Shown piece after piece: positions 36,226-45,606 of a stretch of 64,000 nt of DNA. The notes below the pieces were generated by a model. It saw nothing but the letters and a program-made list of their open reading frames with translations, was not told the origin of the DNA and searched no databases. The first letter of the stretch is position 1, and each line of letters begins with the position of its first letter. Where the stretch lies: NCBI GenBank assembly GCA_903922605.1, contig CAIXUG010000056.1:62001-126000 (forward strand), given 5' to 3'. A program made the translations under genes and the position numbers. Source of the stretch: an uncultured Verrucomicrobiota bacterium. GTDB taxonomy: Bacteria > Verrucomicrobiota > Verrucomicrobiia > Limisphaerales > UBA9464.

Positions 36226-37176
36226 ATGAAACTTCCGCTCGTGCTGGCCGCGGTGGCGTTGCTGCCGGTGACCTTCCACGCGCAGGCACTGGCGCAGATC
36301 CAGCTCGACGACGCGCTCAAGCTCGGTGAGCAGTGGGTGCGCGCCAACGTGGACCCAAAGGTCCTGGAATCACTTCCGCAGCTCGATGAGAAGCAGGCGG
36401 TGCAACTGCTCCTCCAGTTCCAGCAGCAGTTTCAGGGCGAATATGTCCTCGATGTCGTGCGGTTGAAGCAGGTGGCCAACCTGGCACTGCCGTTCATCGA
36501 GCGGGATGAGGCGCTAAAACCGTACGCTCCGTGGTTGCGCTCGCGCATGGACTACTTCGAGGTCGCCAGCCAGCTCAGTCTCGTGGTGCCGCCACCGCCC
36601 AAGCCCGCGCCCCCCAAGCCGGGAGTCGCCCCAGCTCCGACACCAGCCCCCGTGCGTGCCAATCCCACGCCCCAGCAGCAGCGGCAGGTGTGGGCCAACG
36701 TGGTGGCCACCGAACCGTGGCCGGCCTCGGCGAACCAGTACGTCCCGCAGCTCAAGCCGATCTTCCTTTCGGAGCAGGTGCCGGCGGAACTCGTGTGGGT
36801 GGCGGAGGTGGAATCCTCTTTCGATCCGAAAGCCAAAAGCCCAGCGGGAGCCGTGGGACTTTACCAGCTCATGCCCGACACCGCGAAGCGGGAGGGGCTG
36901 TCGCTGGCACCCCGTGACCAACGGCTGGATCCGGCGCAGAGCGCGCGGGCCTCGGCCCGCTACCTCCACACGTTGCACGGCGAGTTCAAGGACTGGCCGC
37001 TCACGCTCGCGGCCTACAACGTCGGCGAAGGCCGCGTGCGGACGCTGATGACGAAATACAAGGCGAAGAGCTTCGACGGCATCGCCCCGCACCTGCCGGC
37101 GGAAACTCAGATGTACGTGCCGAAGATCGGCGCCGTCATCCAGCGCCGCGAAGGCAAGTCGCTGGCGAAGCTGTAG
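36226..37176 (+). CDS. Secreted lytic transglycosylase (SLT family)
   Basis: 316 residues from the ATG at 36226. A signal peptide (LPLVLAAVALLPVTFHAQALA) precedes an alpha-helical region and a Pro-rich linker (PPPPKPAPPKPGVAPAPTP). The C-terminal lysozyme-like domain has the catalytic Glu in VAEVESSFDPKAKSPAGAVGLYQLMP and the conserved AAYNVGEGRV. These enzymes cleave the glycan strand of peptidoglycan to form 1,6-anhydro-MurNAc, in the periplasm. The length and order (helical N-domain, linker, SLT) suggest a role in envelope remodelling. It is followed by R2 copy 3. Confidence 0.92.
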   Translation: MKLPLVLAAVALLPVTFHAQALAQIQLDDALKLGEQWVRANVDPKVLESLPQLDEKQAVQLLLQFQQQFQGEYVLDVVRLKQVANLALPFIERDEALKPYAPWLRSRMDYFEVASQLSLVVPPPPKPAPPKPGVAPAPTPAPVRANPTPQQQRQVWANVVATEPWPASANQYVPQLKPIFLSEQVPAELVWVAEVESSFDPKAKSPAGAVGLYQLMPDTAKREGLSLAPRDQRLDPAQSARASARYLHTLHGEFKDWPLTLAAYNVGEGRVRTLMTKYKAKSFDGIAPHLPAETQMYVPKIGAVIQRREGKSLAKL

Positions 37177-37197
37177 GGCGGGACAGCCATTTCGCCG

Positions 37198-37360
37198 GCG
37201 AAGTCGCGAAGCGTCATGGAGTGCGGTGGCTTGACAACGCTTTCGGACGTGAGAAATGCGCGCGAATTACGGTCAGGGCTGTGCGCTCAATCGCGTGCCT
37301 CCGAAAGCGGCGTCTCCGCTCTGCTCCGCCGCACGCACTCCACGACGCTTCGCGACTTTG
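37198..37360. repeat. R2 nested palindromic element, copy 3 (divergent)
   Basis: Outer arms 37201-37225 and 37334-37358 are inverted repeats of 25 bases with one mismatch (left arm begins AAGTCGCGAAGCGTCATGGA). Inside them the GGAGTGCGG and CGCTTTCGG / CCGAAAGCGG segments match copies 1 and 2 at 13.9 and 61.8 kb, while the core differs. It is the oldest-looking or most diverged of the three copies. It lies after the lytic transglycosylase gene. Confidence 0.72.
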
Positions 37361-37406
37361 GTCACGACTGCCCGGACTGTGCCCGATAGGACAAGGCTGG
37401 AAGGAG

Positions 37407-37439
37407 AGTGAGTGCCGGTAAAACCGGGGCGCTCTCACT
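37407..37439 (-). terminator. Imperfect hairpin over the stop of the propeller/phosphoesterase gene
   Basis: On the minus strand AGTGAGAGC...GCACTCACT encloses an inner CCGGTTTTACCGG; one mismatch is present in the outer stem. It covers the stop codon. No U run follows, so a termination role is doubtful; it may be a 3' stabilising structure. Confidence 0.35.
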
Positions 37440-40140
37440 TGTCATCATCGTCGTCCGTGTCCTTCGTGATCGCCCATTCGGGATAGGCTTCCTGCGTGCC
37501 TTTCGTGGCGTGCCAGAGGATGCGGTTGAGCACGTCCTCGGGGGCCTTGTCCGCCTCGCGGAAATTCAGCTTGGCCGACTGCTCGGCGTCGTGGCGCAGC
37601 ACGGGATCGTTGATCGCGTGCGGGGTGGGATTGAGCTGGTCGAGCGCCACGTTGTTCGCCACGGCGTTGAAGGGCGTGAGGTTGGCCTGCTCCGTGAAGC
37701 AGTCCGCCATCGGCGTCGCGCTGGCGTCGAACTGGTTCATCGGGGGCAGGCCGAGGATCTGCTCGATCGTGCGGATGAGGCTGGTGGTGTTGTACTGCGT
37801 GTTCACGACCACGCCGCGTTTCGTGTAGGGGCTGATGCAGTAGGCCGTGGTGCGGTAGCCGCTCACGTGGTCCCAGCCGGCCTGAGGGTCATCCTCAATG
37901 GTGAAAATGGCCGTCTCCGGCCAGAACTTGCTGTGCGAGATCGCCTCGACGATGCGGCCAAAGGCGAGGTCGTTGTCCGCAACGTGCGAGGCGGGCGTCG
38001 GTGAATCTTTGCTGGTGCCGCTGGTGTGGTCATTCGGCAGGCAGATGAAGATCAGGTGGGGCAATTCGCCCTTGGCCTCGTACTCCTTCAGCTCGCGGAG
38101 GACAAAGTCGGCGCGATACTGGTCGGGCACCTCCATCGCCCAGCCGACGTAATCCGTGGGCAGGTACGGCTTGAGCGAGGCGACCATCGGGTAGCTGGCG
38201 AAGACCACGTCATTCGTCTCTCCCTTCCAGGCGCGGTAGCAGTCCATGTATTTCGGACTGCCCTTGCGCTTGGAGTCGCTCCATTTCACCGCCGGGGCGG
38301 CAAACTCGCCATAGTCGCGCAGCGTCTTGCCGTGCGCGAGCGCGTTGTCCCACAGGAAGCCGCTCGGCGCGTACGCGACGGCGTCGTCCTCATCCTCCCC
38401 CATGCCGTCGGGATAGCTGCGCGGAAAACCGGCGAAGGATTTCTCCATGTAATCGGTCGAAAACGCCGTCGTGCTCCACTGGTGTCCCTCGGAACTGAGG
38501 ATGCCGGAGCAATACGTGTTATCGAGCAGCACGAATTCGCGGGAGAGCCGGTGCTGGTTGGGCGTGATGTCCGCGCCGAAGATGCAAAGCGAAGCGTCGC
38601 CGTTGCCCTCCTTCATGTCGCCCAGCACCTGGTCGTAGGTGCGGTTCTCCTTGATGATGTACACCACGTGCTTGAACACGCTCGGCTCGCCAATGCGCTC
38701 GGGCACGGGCCTGGCCGGCTGGTTCGGACGCGGCGGCAGCTTGCTCGCGATGATCGCTTCGCGCCGGAGGTTCCGCATCACGGTCTCGGAGAGCTTGGGC
38801 AGGTCGCGCTTCTTCGGCAGCGGCACGAGCGACACGGAGCCGGAATACTGATGCGAGTTGAAGCCGGTCTTGCCGTCGCTGCCCTTTTTCTTCAGCGCGG
38901 GGTGCCCTTTGATGTTGGCGACCGCCAGGGTGTCGCGTGCGGCGTCAAAGGCGAGTGCGCCGGGGAACCAGCCGACCGGGATCAGCCCTTTCAGCTTGGA
39001 TTCACGGTCGCCGGGATCAAAGCCGACGATGGCGATGGCATTCTGGGTGCCATTCGCGACGTAGAGCGTCTTGCCCTTCTTGTCGAAGGCGAGCGCGTTG
39101 GGGGATGCGCCAAAGAGATCGCTGGGCTTGGCCTTTACCCACACGGTTTCGACGACCTTGTCGGTGCGCGTGTCGATGACGCTGAGATTGTCGGCGGCGG
39201 CGTTGGCGCAGACCACGTAGCGGCGGTCGGGTGACACCGCGAGCGCGCTGGCGTGCAGGCCGGTGAGGATCTCGGTAACCATCGGCTTGGGCTTGGAGCC
39301 GGGCGCATCGGCCAGCAGGTCCACGACGCTTACTGAGCCTTCGCTGGCGATGTGCCGCACCGGGTCCACGCGCACGGTGGTGCCGCGTCCGGCGGGACCA
39401 GTCAGGTCGCCCGGTCCCGGCCGCCGGCCACCCCAGTTCGAGACGTAGGCCTTGGTGCCCACGAGCACGACATCATACGGCAGCGCCCCCACGTCGAAGA
39501 CCCGCAGCACCTTGCCATTGGCCGAATCCAGTTCGAGCAGGGTGTTCGACAGGTTGCCGCACACATACAGATTCCCGCCGTCGGGCGAGAGCGTGAGGCC
39601 GGCGGGGATCTCATTCTTGCGCCGGGGCGCATTCGCCGGCGGCAAGGGGAAGGAATGCGACGGTGTGACGGTACCATCCGCCGCGACGGCGAACACCTTG
39701 ATCGAGCCGTTGACGTTGCTCAGAAAGATGCGGCGGCCATCGGGCGAGAAAACCAGGCCGGTGAAGCTGAGCTGCCCATCCTTGTCAGGCTTCAGGATGT
39801 TGGGGGAAACCTGGTCGGCCTGGGGCTCGCCCTGGGCCTCGTTCGGCAGGGCGACGCGTTGGCGTACTGCGCCCGTCACGGGATCGAGCACCACCAGTTC
39901 GCTGGTCTTGCCCGAGACGATCAGCAGGCGGCCGTCGGGCGACAGGGCGATGCCCTGCGGGCGCAGGCCCGGCAAATCCACCTGCCGGCCCAGCGGGGTC
40001 ACGACCTGGTTCACTGGCAGCACGATGCGGTTGGTGCCCGAGCGGCCTACCGGCTCTGTGGTTGATCCGGGGATGGGCGTGGCGGCGTCGAGCTGGGCAA
40101 ACACCAGGGCGGCCAGGGCGAGGGGCAGATTCAATTTCAT
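37435..40140 (-). CDS. YncE-like propeller / phosphoesterase fusion (secreted)
   Basis: 901 residues from the ATG at 40140, giving a signal peptide (LNLPLALAALVFAQLDA). Residues about 50-480 form a YncE-type seven-bladed propeller (GIALSPDGRLLIVSG, LVFSPDGRRIFLSN, LTLSPDGGNLYVCG, LAVSPDRRYVVCAN, and so on). Residues about 505-880 are a phosphoesterase of the phospholipase C/acid phosphatase type, with FKHVVYIIKENRTYDQVLGDM and EGHQWSTTAF. It is a known fusion (YncE/alkaline-phosphatase superfamily) of uncertain substrate, likely acting on phospho- or phosphono-esters outside the cytoplasm. An inverted repeat (37407-37439) overlaps its stop. Confidence 0.88.
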   Translation of the reverse strand: MKLNLPLALAALVFAQLDAATPIPGSTTEPVGRSGTNRIVLPVNQVVTPLGRQVDLPGLRPQGIALSPDGRLLIVSGKTSELVVLDPVTGAVRQRVALPNEAQGEPQADQVSPNILKPDKDGQLSFTGLVFSPDGRRIFLSNVNGSIKVFAVAADGTVTPSHSFPLPPANAPRRKNEIPAGLTLSPDGGNLYVCGNLSNTLLELDSANGKVLRVFDVGALPYDVVLVGTKAYVSNWGGRRPGPGDLTGPAGRGTTVRVDPVRHIASEGSVSVVDLLADAPGSKPKPMVTEILTGLHASALAVSPDRRYVVCANAAADNLSVIDTRTDKVVETVWVKAKPSDLFGASPNALAFDKKGKTLYVANGTQNAIAIVGFDPGDRESKLKGLIPVGWFPGALAFDAARDTLAVANIKGHPALKKKGSDGKTGFNSHQYSGSVSLVPLPKKRDLPKLSETVMRNLRREAIIASKLPPRPNQPARPVPERIGEPSVFKHVVYIIKENRTYDQVLGDMKEGNGDASLCIFGADITPNQHRLSREFVLLDNTYCSGILSSEGHQWSTTAFSTDYMEKSFAGFPRSYPDGMGEDEDDAVAYAPSGFLWDNALAHGKTLRDYGEFAAPAVKWSDSKRKGSPKYMDCYRAWKGETNDVVFASYPMVASLKPYLPTDYVGWAMEVPDQYRADFVLRELKEYEAKGELPHLIFICLPNDHTSGTSKDSPTPASHVADNDLAFGRIVEAISHSKFWPETAIFTIEDDPQAGWDHVSGYRTTAYCISPYTKRGVVVNTQYNTTSLIRTIEQILGLPPMNQFDASATPMADCFTEQANLTPFNAVANNVALDQLNPTPHAINDPVLRHDAEQSAKLNFREADKAPEDVLNRILWHATKGTQEAYPEWAITKDTDDDDDK

Positions 40141-40250
40141 GCGAACGGGAAACAATGGACCGATCCCACGGACGGACCGCAAGGTCCGGCGTGTGACGTA
40201 ATCGCGAACTGTTTCGCACGCACCCGGTTAAAACAATGCCCCGGATTAGG

Positions 40251-40290
40251 GCATGGAAGTTCGAATGCCAAATTTCGAAGTTCGAATGAG
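40251..40290. repeat. R3 word repeat (TTCGAA/TTTCGAA)
   Basis: The stretch GGAAGTTCGAATGCCAAATT followed by TCGAAGTTCGAATGAGCG holds three copies of the palindromic word TTCGAA within 35 bases. It lies in the gap between the propeller/phosphoesterase gene and the LOG gene, close to both starts, and resembles the R3 sequences at 29.0 and 55.6 kb. Confidence 0.6.
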
Positions 40291-40344
40291 CGCGTCCCGC
40301 CACAAACTGTTCCGCTGCGAAACAAAATCCTTCACGCTCGGGCC

Positions 40345-40926
40345 GTGAAACGAGTCTGTGTGTTTTGCGGTTCCAGTTCCGGCAGCGATCCCGCCTTTTC
40401 CGCCGCCACCCGGGAATTTGGCCGCCTGCTGGCCCGCGAGGGGCTTGGGTTGGTCTATGGCGGAGCCCGGGTGGGGCTGATGGGCATGGTCGCGGATGCG
40501 GTGCTCGCGGGAGGGGGCGAAGTCATCGGCGTGCTGCCGCGGGCGTTGCAGGAGCGGGAACTGGCGCACACCGGCCTGTCGCAGCTCCACGTCGTCGGTT
40601 CCATGCACGAGCGCAAGCAGCTCATGGCCGACCTGTCGGATGCGTTCGTGGCGCTGCCGGGCGGCTTCGGGACACTGGATGAGTTCTGCGAAATTCTGAC
40701 ATGGGCGCAGCTCGGCATCCACACCAAGCCTTGCGGCCTGCTCAATATGAACGGCTACTACGACGGGTTTCTGACGCAGGTCGATGCGGCGGTGCAGGGC
40801 GGCCTCACGAGATCGGAGCACCGCGACCTGATCCTCGTCGCCACCGATCCCGCCGACCTGCTCACGCGGATGCGCGCCTACCGCTCGGTCCTCACGCCGA
40901 AGTGGATGGATTCGCTGGTCCGGTGA
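40345..40926 (+). CDS. LOG-family protein (TIGR00730; cytokinin-type nucleoside 5'-monophosphate phosphoribohydrolase)
   Basis: 193 residues from a GTG at 40345. The start KRVCVFCGSSSGSDP and the signature PGGFGTLDEFCEILTWAQLG are those of the LOG family, which cleaves AMP or N6-modified AMP to base and ribose 5-phosphate. LVYGGARVGLMGMVADA is the Rossmann phosphate-binding segment. Size is normal. In bacteria the physiological substrate is often unclear. It stands alone between genes in the opposite direction. Confidence 0.9.
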   Translation: MKRVCVFCGSSSGSDPAFSAATREFGRLLAREGLGLVYGGARVGLMGMVADAVLAGGGEVIGVLPRALQERELAHTGLSQLHVVGSMHERKQLMADLSDAFVALPGGFGTLDEFCEILTWAQLGIHTKPCGLLNMNGYYDGFLTQVDAAVQGGLTRSEHRDLILVATDPADLLTRMRAYRSVLTPKWMDSLVR

Positions 40927-40939
40927 CCGTGCGGCAACG

Positions 40940-41680
40940 TCACGCCGACAGTACCTCGACCAGATAGCGCAGTTCCGTGTCCACGTCTTCGGTGGCGGGA
41001 ATGGTTTGGGCCACCTCGTGACGGATCAGTTCGCGAAAGCGTTTCCGCAGACGATGGATCGCCACCTTCACGGCCCCTTCGCTCAGTCCCAGTGCACGGG
41101 CTGCCTCGCTCTGGGACAGCGCGGCCGCGTCACCGACGAGCCACGGCTTGAGCACGACGAAGTGGGTCGCCTTATTTTCCGCTGTGAGTTCGCCGGTTAG
41201 CGCGGCGAGCGCCCGGTCCATGAGGGCGAGCGCCCATTGCCGGTCAAAAAAAGTATCGGGCCGATCCGCCGCCGCGTCGACGATCTGCAAGCCCGCTCCG
41301 CTCTCGGTATCATGCCCGTGCCCCACCGGATGAAACGGTTCCGGAGTGACACCACCGCCGCGTTTGGCCGCCCGCTCCCGGTCACGCAGGTCGCTCAAGA
41401 AATGTCTCGCCGCGCCCAGCAGGAACGAGCGGAAGCGCCCGCGTTCCGGGGTCGCCCCGGCCACACCATCCCGGGCCAGCAGCCGGGCGAAGAATTCCTG
41501 CGTCAGTTCGCGGCCCATATCCTCATCGCGTCCCCCGTGGCGGAAGAAACGGAACACCGGCTGGTAATACGCCGCGCACAGTTCGCCCAGCGCGGCCTTC
41601 GCGGCCGGTGTCTCCCCGCGTGCCGCGAGCACGAGCGTCCAGCGCGTCGGGGCGAAGGCAGATGGCGCGGCGGTGGGCAT
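40940..41680 (-). CDS. ECF-like sigma factor paired with a Ser/Thr kinase
   Basis: 246 residues from an ATG at 41680; a GTG at 41686 would add two. The N-terminus has APTRWTLVLAARG typical of ECF factors found beside kinase genes in Verrucomicrobiota and Planctomycetes, then region 2 (DEDMGRELTQEFFARLLARDGV), and region 4 with the helix-turn-helix SQSEAARALGLSEGAVKVAIHRLRKRFRELIR. It is 20 bp after the stop of the large kinase gene on the same strand. Known family behaviour suggests that the kinase phosphorylates the sigma factor to control its activity, in place of an anti-sigma factor; this is inferred here. Confidence 0.88.
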   Translation of the reverse strand: MPTAAPSAFAPTRWTLVLAARGETPAAKAALGELCAAYYQPVFRFFRHGGRDEDMGRELTQEFFARLLARDGVAGATPERGRFRSFLLGAARHFLSDLRDRERAAKRGGGVTPEPFHPVGHGHDTESGAGLQIVDAAADRPDTFFDRQWALALMDRALAALTGELTAENKATHFVVLKPWLVGDAAALSQSEAARALGLSEGAVKVAIHRLRKRFRELIRHEVAQTIPATEDVDTELRYLVEVLSA

Positions 41681-41700
41681 TCTCACTTGGGCTCGATGAT

Positions 41701-44700
41701 CTAGAGAATCCGTTGGGGAACTTTAACGCGGTCTCCATCGCGCAGTTCCAGATCCTGTTCGCGATGGTTATCGTTGACCACTCGGTGGACATCGACCACC
41801 ACGGATGTACCGTCGGCCCGTTGCACCGTGACTTTTCTCAGGTCGGCGAACTGGCTTGGGTGAAGGTCCAACACGGCTTCACTGAGCCAGGTCGGGTGTC
41901 CGGCCAGCAGTTCGATCTTTCCGTTAACATCCCCGAAAAAACGGACCACCCCGGAATATTCCACGGGTGCCTTGGCCGGTTCCGGAGACGCCGCCCGTTG
42001 CGGGGAATCGCCCTTGGCTGGGCCCGCTTCCGTTGAAAGGAGGGGTTGTCCTGGCAGCCAGGAAAATTTGCCATCTTGCCCCAGGAGGGGCTTGGTCTTC
42101 CCGTTTTCGGCAGGGGGGACTGCCGCAGCCGGTGGGTTGGCCTTCTCCACCGCACGTCGCTCGTCCTCCGCCTGTTTCAGGAGCAGTTCGGCAGAGTCCA
42201 CTTCCGCTTGGGAAACTTGGCCGGCTGAAAGCTCGAGACGCTTTATTTTCAGCATTCCCTGACGATATTCCACGTGGACCTGTGCCGCCCACAGCGGTTG
42301 GTGAAGCAGTTCCGCCTCCGACACGTTCAAATCTCGGCTGGCCAGAATGAATTGGGCGGGCGAAGTCCGGCCGGTCCTGATCTTTGCCTCCTCGTCCAAA
42401 TAGTGATTCCATGCCGGAAGCCACTTCAGTTCCGCCAGATTGGTGGTATCGCGGCCAATCGTTTCCGTGAACGCGGACCGGACTTTCATCTGCTCCAACC
42501 GCGCCTGCTCCACGTCAGCGTGGGTGGCACTGCCGACCGCTTCCAGCTTGCGAGCACTGGAAAACAGGATTGCCGCCCGCTTCAGCCGGACAATGGCCGC
42601 GAGTCGGGGATCGCCCCTGAGCTTGCCCTCCGCCTCGGCGACGGCCACCTCCGCGTCCAGGACCTCCGTACCCTGTGGCGCGACCATTCCGACTTCTGCC
42701 TGTTTCTTCAGCTCGGCGAGCCGGTTCTGCGCGAATTGAAGTTCCTGGACGGTAATCTCGGCATCGCCTTTGGAGAAAGTCGCTGCAGCCGTATCGGGCG
42801 ACGCCAATTTTTGGACGGAGGCCTGCGTGGCCGGCGTCTGGCCTCGGATTTCGAGGGTGACCTGTTCCGTGCCAAAGAAAGCGAGCCAGACTGGTGTATT
42901 AAACTTGAGCGGCAGATCACCAGCCACGAATTCGTTCGCCTTCGCGAGGATCTGGTCGGGGTTTCCCTGGTGGTTGATGAAGAAGATTCCGCCTTCGGTC
43001 TCGTCGCCGCCCTGGACCGTCAGCCGCACATCGTCGCCTTGGCGCTCGAAAAGCACAGCCACCGTCGTGGAGTAGTCGCCCCCGCCGGACCGCTTGAGGG
43101 GAACAACTTTGCTGTGGCGGTCGGACGCAAGCAGGACTTCCGCGGGCGCGGTCGAGCGCAATTCCCAGCGCAGGCGCACCTGCGAGTCGGTGGCGGTGCG
43201 TTCCATGCGGATAAGCTGGACCGACCGGTTGGTGGCGGCGTTGGAAGCTTCCACTGGCGGCTTCGGCAACGACTGTCGGAAAACCGCGAGCGACGGTATT
43301 ATCATTCCCGCGACCAGCAGGAGGATCGGCGTCACAACCACGAGCAGCACGGTCCAGAAGAAACGTTGCGGCCAAGGATTCCACGCCGCGCGTGGCTGCG
43401 CCTGCGCGGCCTTGGGGCGTGTCCGCAGGAAGCCGACCACCAGAAACGCCCCGGCGGCCATGGGGATGATTCCTGCCAGCAATCTTCCGGCCCCACCCAG
43501 GCCCGGACCCAACAGCAGTGGACCCACCAGTGCCGCAATCACCGCCGCTACCGGCAGCAGGATCAGCCCGAGCACCAGCCAGAAGAGCCGGTGGGGCCAA
43601 GGGTTGGGCGGCGGATTGAGGATCGGATCATGGTGCATTCCAGGTGCCGTGCGACGGATGCGGTGCCACTGCACCCAACCGGCGATCACGGATGGAATCA
43701 CACCGGCGGCAATCGAGAAGGCCATGATTGCGATGGGAAATTGCGGGCCTTGGAACAACGCGAAAATCCAGTGCGCGGCCTCATCATGCCGGCGGGCGTC
43801 CCAGACGAGCTGGCCGATGGCCAATCCGCCGGCGGCAAACTTGCCGATCGCGAGCCCGCCACCGGCACACAACCCGAGGGCACCGCCGCCCAATGCGAGC
43901 AGCAGGCCGATGCTCAGGCCGCCCACACTCACCAGCCCCAGCGCCAGGCCGGCGAAGGCGAAAAATCCCAGGGCCAGCCCGCCAAACGCGATTCCGCCAA
44001 TGGCCACCCCACCAAAGGCGAACAGGCCGCGCGCGTAACCGCCGATGGCGATAACCCCCACGGCTTTCTGTCCCATGGCGATGATGCCGCGTGCCACCCG
44101 GACCTGGCCGGTGGCGGGGTCGCGCCCGTAGGCGACGTGGACGAGCGGGCGTCCGAACAGCGTGCGCGGGGATTTGTATTCGTAATTCGCCGACCACGAT
44201 GCGGCGGCCGAACGCGCGGCCTCTTGGGCGTCGTGGGCGGCCTGGATTGCCGAGGCCGCCGGATCGGCGGCCGGGGCCTGAGGATTTGCGGCCACCGTCT
44301 CCACCTGCGTCTTCATCTCGCCGGCGCTCTGCTGGCGCAGTTCGCGCTCCTTGGCTAGTGCCCGCATCACGATCTCGTCCACCCGCGCGTCGAGCGGGGT
44401 CTTGGCGGAGGGCGCGGCGAAACGCCCGAGCGGCAGCTCGCCGGTGAGCAGTTCGTAAAACACCACACCGAGCGAGTAGATGTCGGCGCGATGATCGACT
44501 TCGGAGGGTTTCTCGATCTGCTCGGGCGCCATGTAGTGCGGTGTGCCGAGCCGCGCACCGCTCTGGGTCAGCGTGAGGCCTGTTTGGGGATCGCTGGGAT
44601 CACCCACCAGCTTGGCGATGCCGAAGTCGGCGATCTTCACGCGCCCCTGGCCGTCGAGCAGGATGTTCTCGGGCTTGATGTCGCGGTGCAGTACGCCCTG

Positions 44701-45234
44701 GTCGTGCGCGTATTGAAGCGCGGAGCAGATGTCGGGCACGATCGCGAGCGCCTGGGCCGGCGAGAAGCGGCCCGCCTGCATCGCCTGCCGCAGGTTCACG
44801 CCGTCCACAAACTCCATCAGCAGGTAGCAGAAGCCGCCCGATTCGCCGAAGTCGAAGACGGAGACGATGTGCGGGTGCGTGAGCCGGGCGAGGAAGCGCG
44901 CCTCGCGGTGGAAGCGTTCGGCGAAGGCGGGATCGGCCCCGTGGGACTGGGGCAGGAGCTTCAGCGCGACCACCCGGTCGAGCTTGGGCTGGCGGGCCTT
45001 GTACACCACGCCCATGCCGCCGATCCCGATGAGTTCCAGGATCTCGAACTGCGGAAAGGCTGCCGCCACGGCCTCCATCGGTGGTGGCGTGAGCCGGCTG
45101 CCGGATTTCGCCCCGGTCTCGGTCGGGGTCGCCGCGCGGGCGAGCACGCAGCGGGGGCAGAGACCCTGCGGCGCGTCGGGCGGGACGGTGCCGCCGCACT
45201 GGGGGCAGCGGTTTGGGACAGATTCAGAGTTCAT
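41701..45234 (-). CDS. Transmembrane Ser/Thr protein kinase with zinc ribbon, Gly-rich repeat region, coiled coil and SLBB-like C-terminus
   Basis: 1177 residues. A zinc ribbon (CPQCG at 10-14, CPRC at 26-29) opens the protein. The kinase domain has GIGGMG (70-75), VALK (Lys92), HRDIKPEN (183-190) and DFG (203-205). Residues about 390-500 form a run of short repeats such as GGVAIGGIAFGGLALG. Several TM segments follow near 510-660. A coiled-coil segment of about 200 residues (around 840-1050) resembles periplasmic TolC/HlyD-type heptads. The C-terminus (FFGDVNGKIELLAGHPTWLS to DLELRDGDRVKVPQRIL) has the pattern of an SLBB domain. The combination suggests sensing of a ligand or glycan outside and signalling inside, with the adjacent sigma factor as a likely target. 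Key catalytic residues are intact. Confidence 0.85.
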   Translation of the reverse strand: MNSESVPNRCPQCGGTVPPDAPQGLCPRCVLARAATPTETGAKSGSRLTPPPMEAVAAAFPQFEILELIGIGGMGVVYKARQPKLDRVVALKLLPQSHGADPAFAERFHREARFLARLTHPHIVSVFDFGESGGFCYLLMEFVDGVNLRQAMQAGRFSPAQALAIVPDICSALQYAHDQGVLHRDIKPENILLDGQGRVKIADFGIAKLVGDPSDPQTGLTLTQSGARLGTPHYMAPEQIEKPSEVDHRADIYSLGVVFYELLTGELPLGRFAAPSAKTPLDARVDEIVMRALAKERELRQQSAGEMKTQVETVAANPQAPAADPAASAIQAAHDAQEAARSAAASWSANYEYKSPRTLFGRPLVHVAYGRDPATGQVRVARGIIAMGQKAVGVIAIGGYARGLFAFGGVAIGGIAFGGLALGFFAFAGLALGLVSVGGLSIGLLLALGGGALGLCAGGGLAIGKFAAGGLAIGQLVWDARRHDEAAHWIFALFQGPQFPIAIMAFSIAAGVIPSVIAGWVQWHRIRRTAPGMHHDPILNPPPNPWPHRLFWLVLGLILLPVAAVIAALVGPLLLGPGLGGAGRLLAGIIPMAAGAFLVVGFLRTRPKAAQAQPRAAWNPWPQRFFWTVLLVVVTPILLLVAGMIIPSLAVFRQSLPKPPVEASNAATNRSVQLIRMERTATDSQVRLRWELRSTAPAEVLLASDRHSKVVPLKRSGGGDYSTTVAVLFERQGDDVRLTVQGGDETEGGIFFINHQGNPDQILAKANEFVAGDLPLKFNTPVWLAFFGTEQVTLEIRGQTPATQASVQKLASPDTAAATFSKGDAEITVQELQFAQNRLAELKKQAEVGMVAPQGTEVLDAEVAVAEAEGKLRGDPRLAAIVRLKRAAILFSSARKLEAVGSATHADVEQARLEQMKVRSAFTETIGRDTTNLAELKWLPAWNHYLDEEAKIRTGRTSPAQFILASRDLNVSEAELLHQPLWAAQVHVEYRQGMLKIKRLELSAGQVSQAEVDSAELLLKQAEDERRAVEKANPPAAAVPPAENGKTKPLLGQDGKFSWLPGQPLLSTEAGPAKGDSPQRAASPEPAKAPVEYSGVVRFFGDVNGKIELLAGHPTWLSEAVLDLHPSQFADLRKVTVQRADGTSVVVDVHRVVNDNHREQDLELRDGDRVKVPQRIL

Positions 45235-45375
45235 ACACCCGCTTCCTGAGGGGAACTGGTCGCGAGGTTACAGGGAAAGTGCGATGGCGTCGTCTTTCAT
45301 GATGCTGGCTCCCCATCTTACATGTACTTGAGGCGTGGCGTTGCGTTTGCGGCCCATTTCATCCAACCTGACTGC

Positions 45376-45606
45376 ATGACATTCAAGCGCATCACCTGTG
45401 ATCCCCGGCGGATGAACGGCCAGCCGTGCGTCCGCCAGCTTCGCCTGACGGTGCGCCGCGTGGTGGAAGCCGTCGCCCTATATCCCGACCGTCGGGATTT
45501 GGAGCGCGAGTTTCCCGAGCTGGAGGCGGAAGACATCCGCGAGTCGCTCGCCTACGCGGCAGCCAATCTGGATGACAAGGTGTTCGAACTGGCTGCGACC
45601 GGATGA
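45376..45606 (+). CDS. DUF433 antitoxin-like protein
   Basis: 76 residues from the ATG at 45376. The sequence MTFKRITCDPRRMNGQPCVRQLRLTVRRVVEAVAL then YPDRRDLEREFPELEAEDIRESLAYAA is a standard DUF433 domain, a winged-helix-type fold that, in VapB-like antitoxins, is usually encoded just before a DUF5615 PIN-like toxin. The usual toxin is not intact here: a start overlaps this stop by four bases but the frame closes after 29 residues. The protein may therefore be an orphan antitoxin or a repressor. Confidence 0.85.
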   Translation: MTFKRITCDPRRMNGQPCVRQLRLTVRRVVEAVALYPDRRDLEREFPELEAEDIRESLAYAAANLDDKVFELAATG

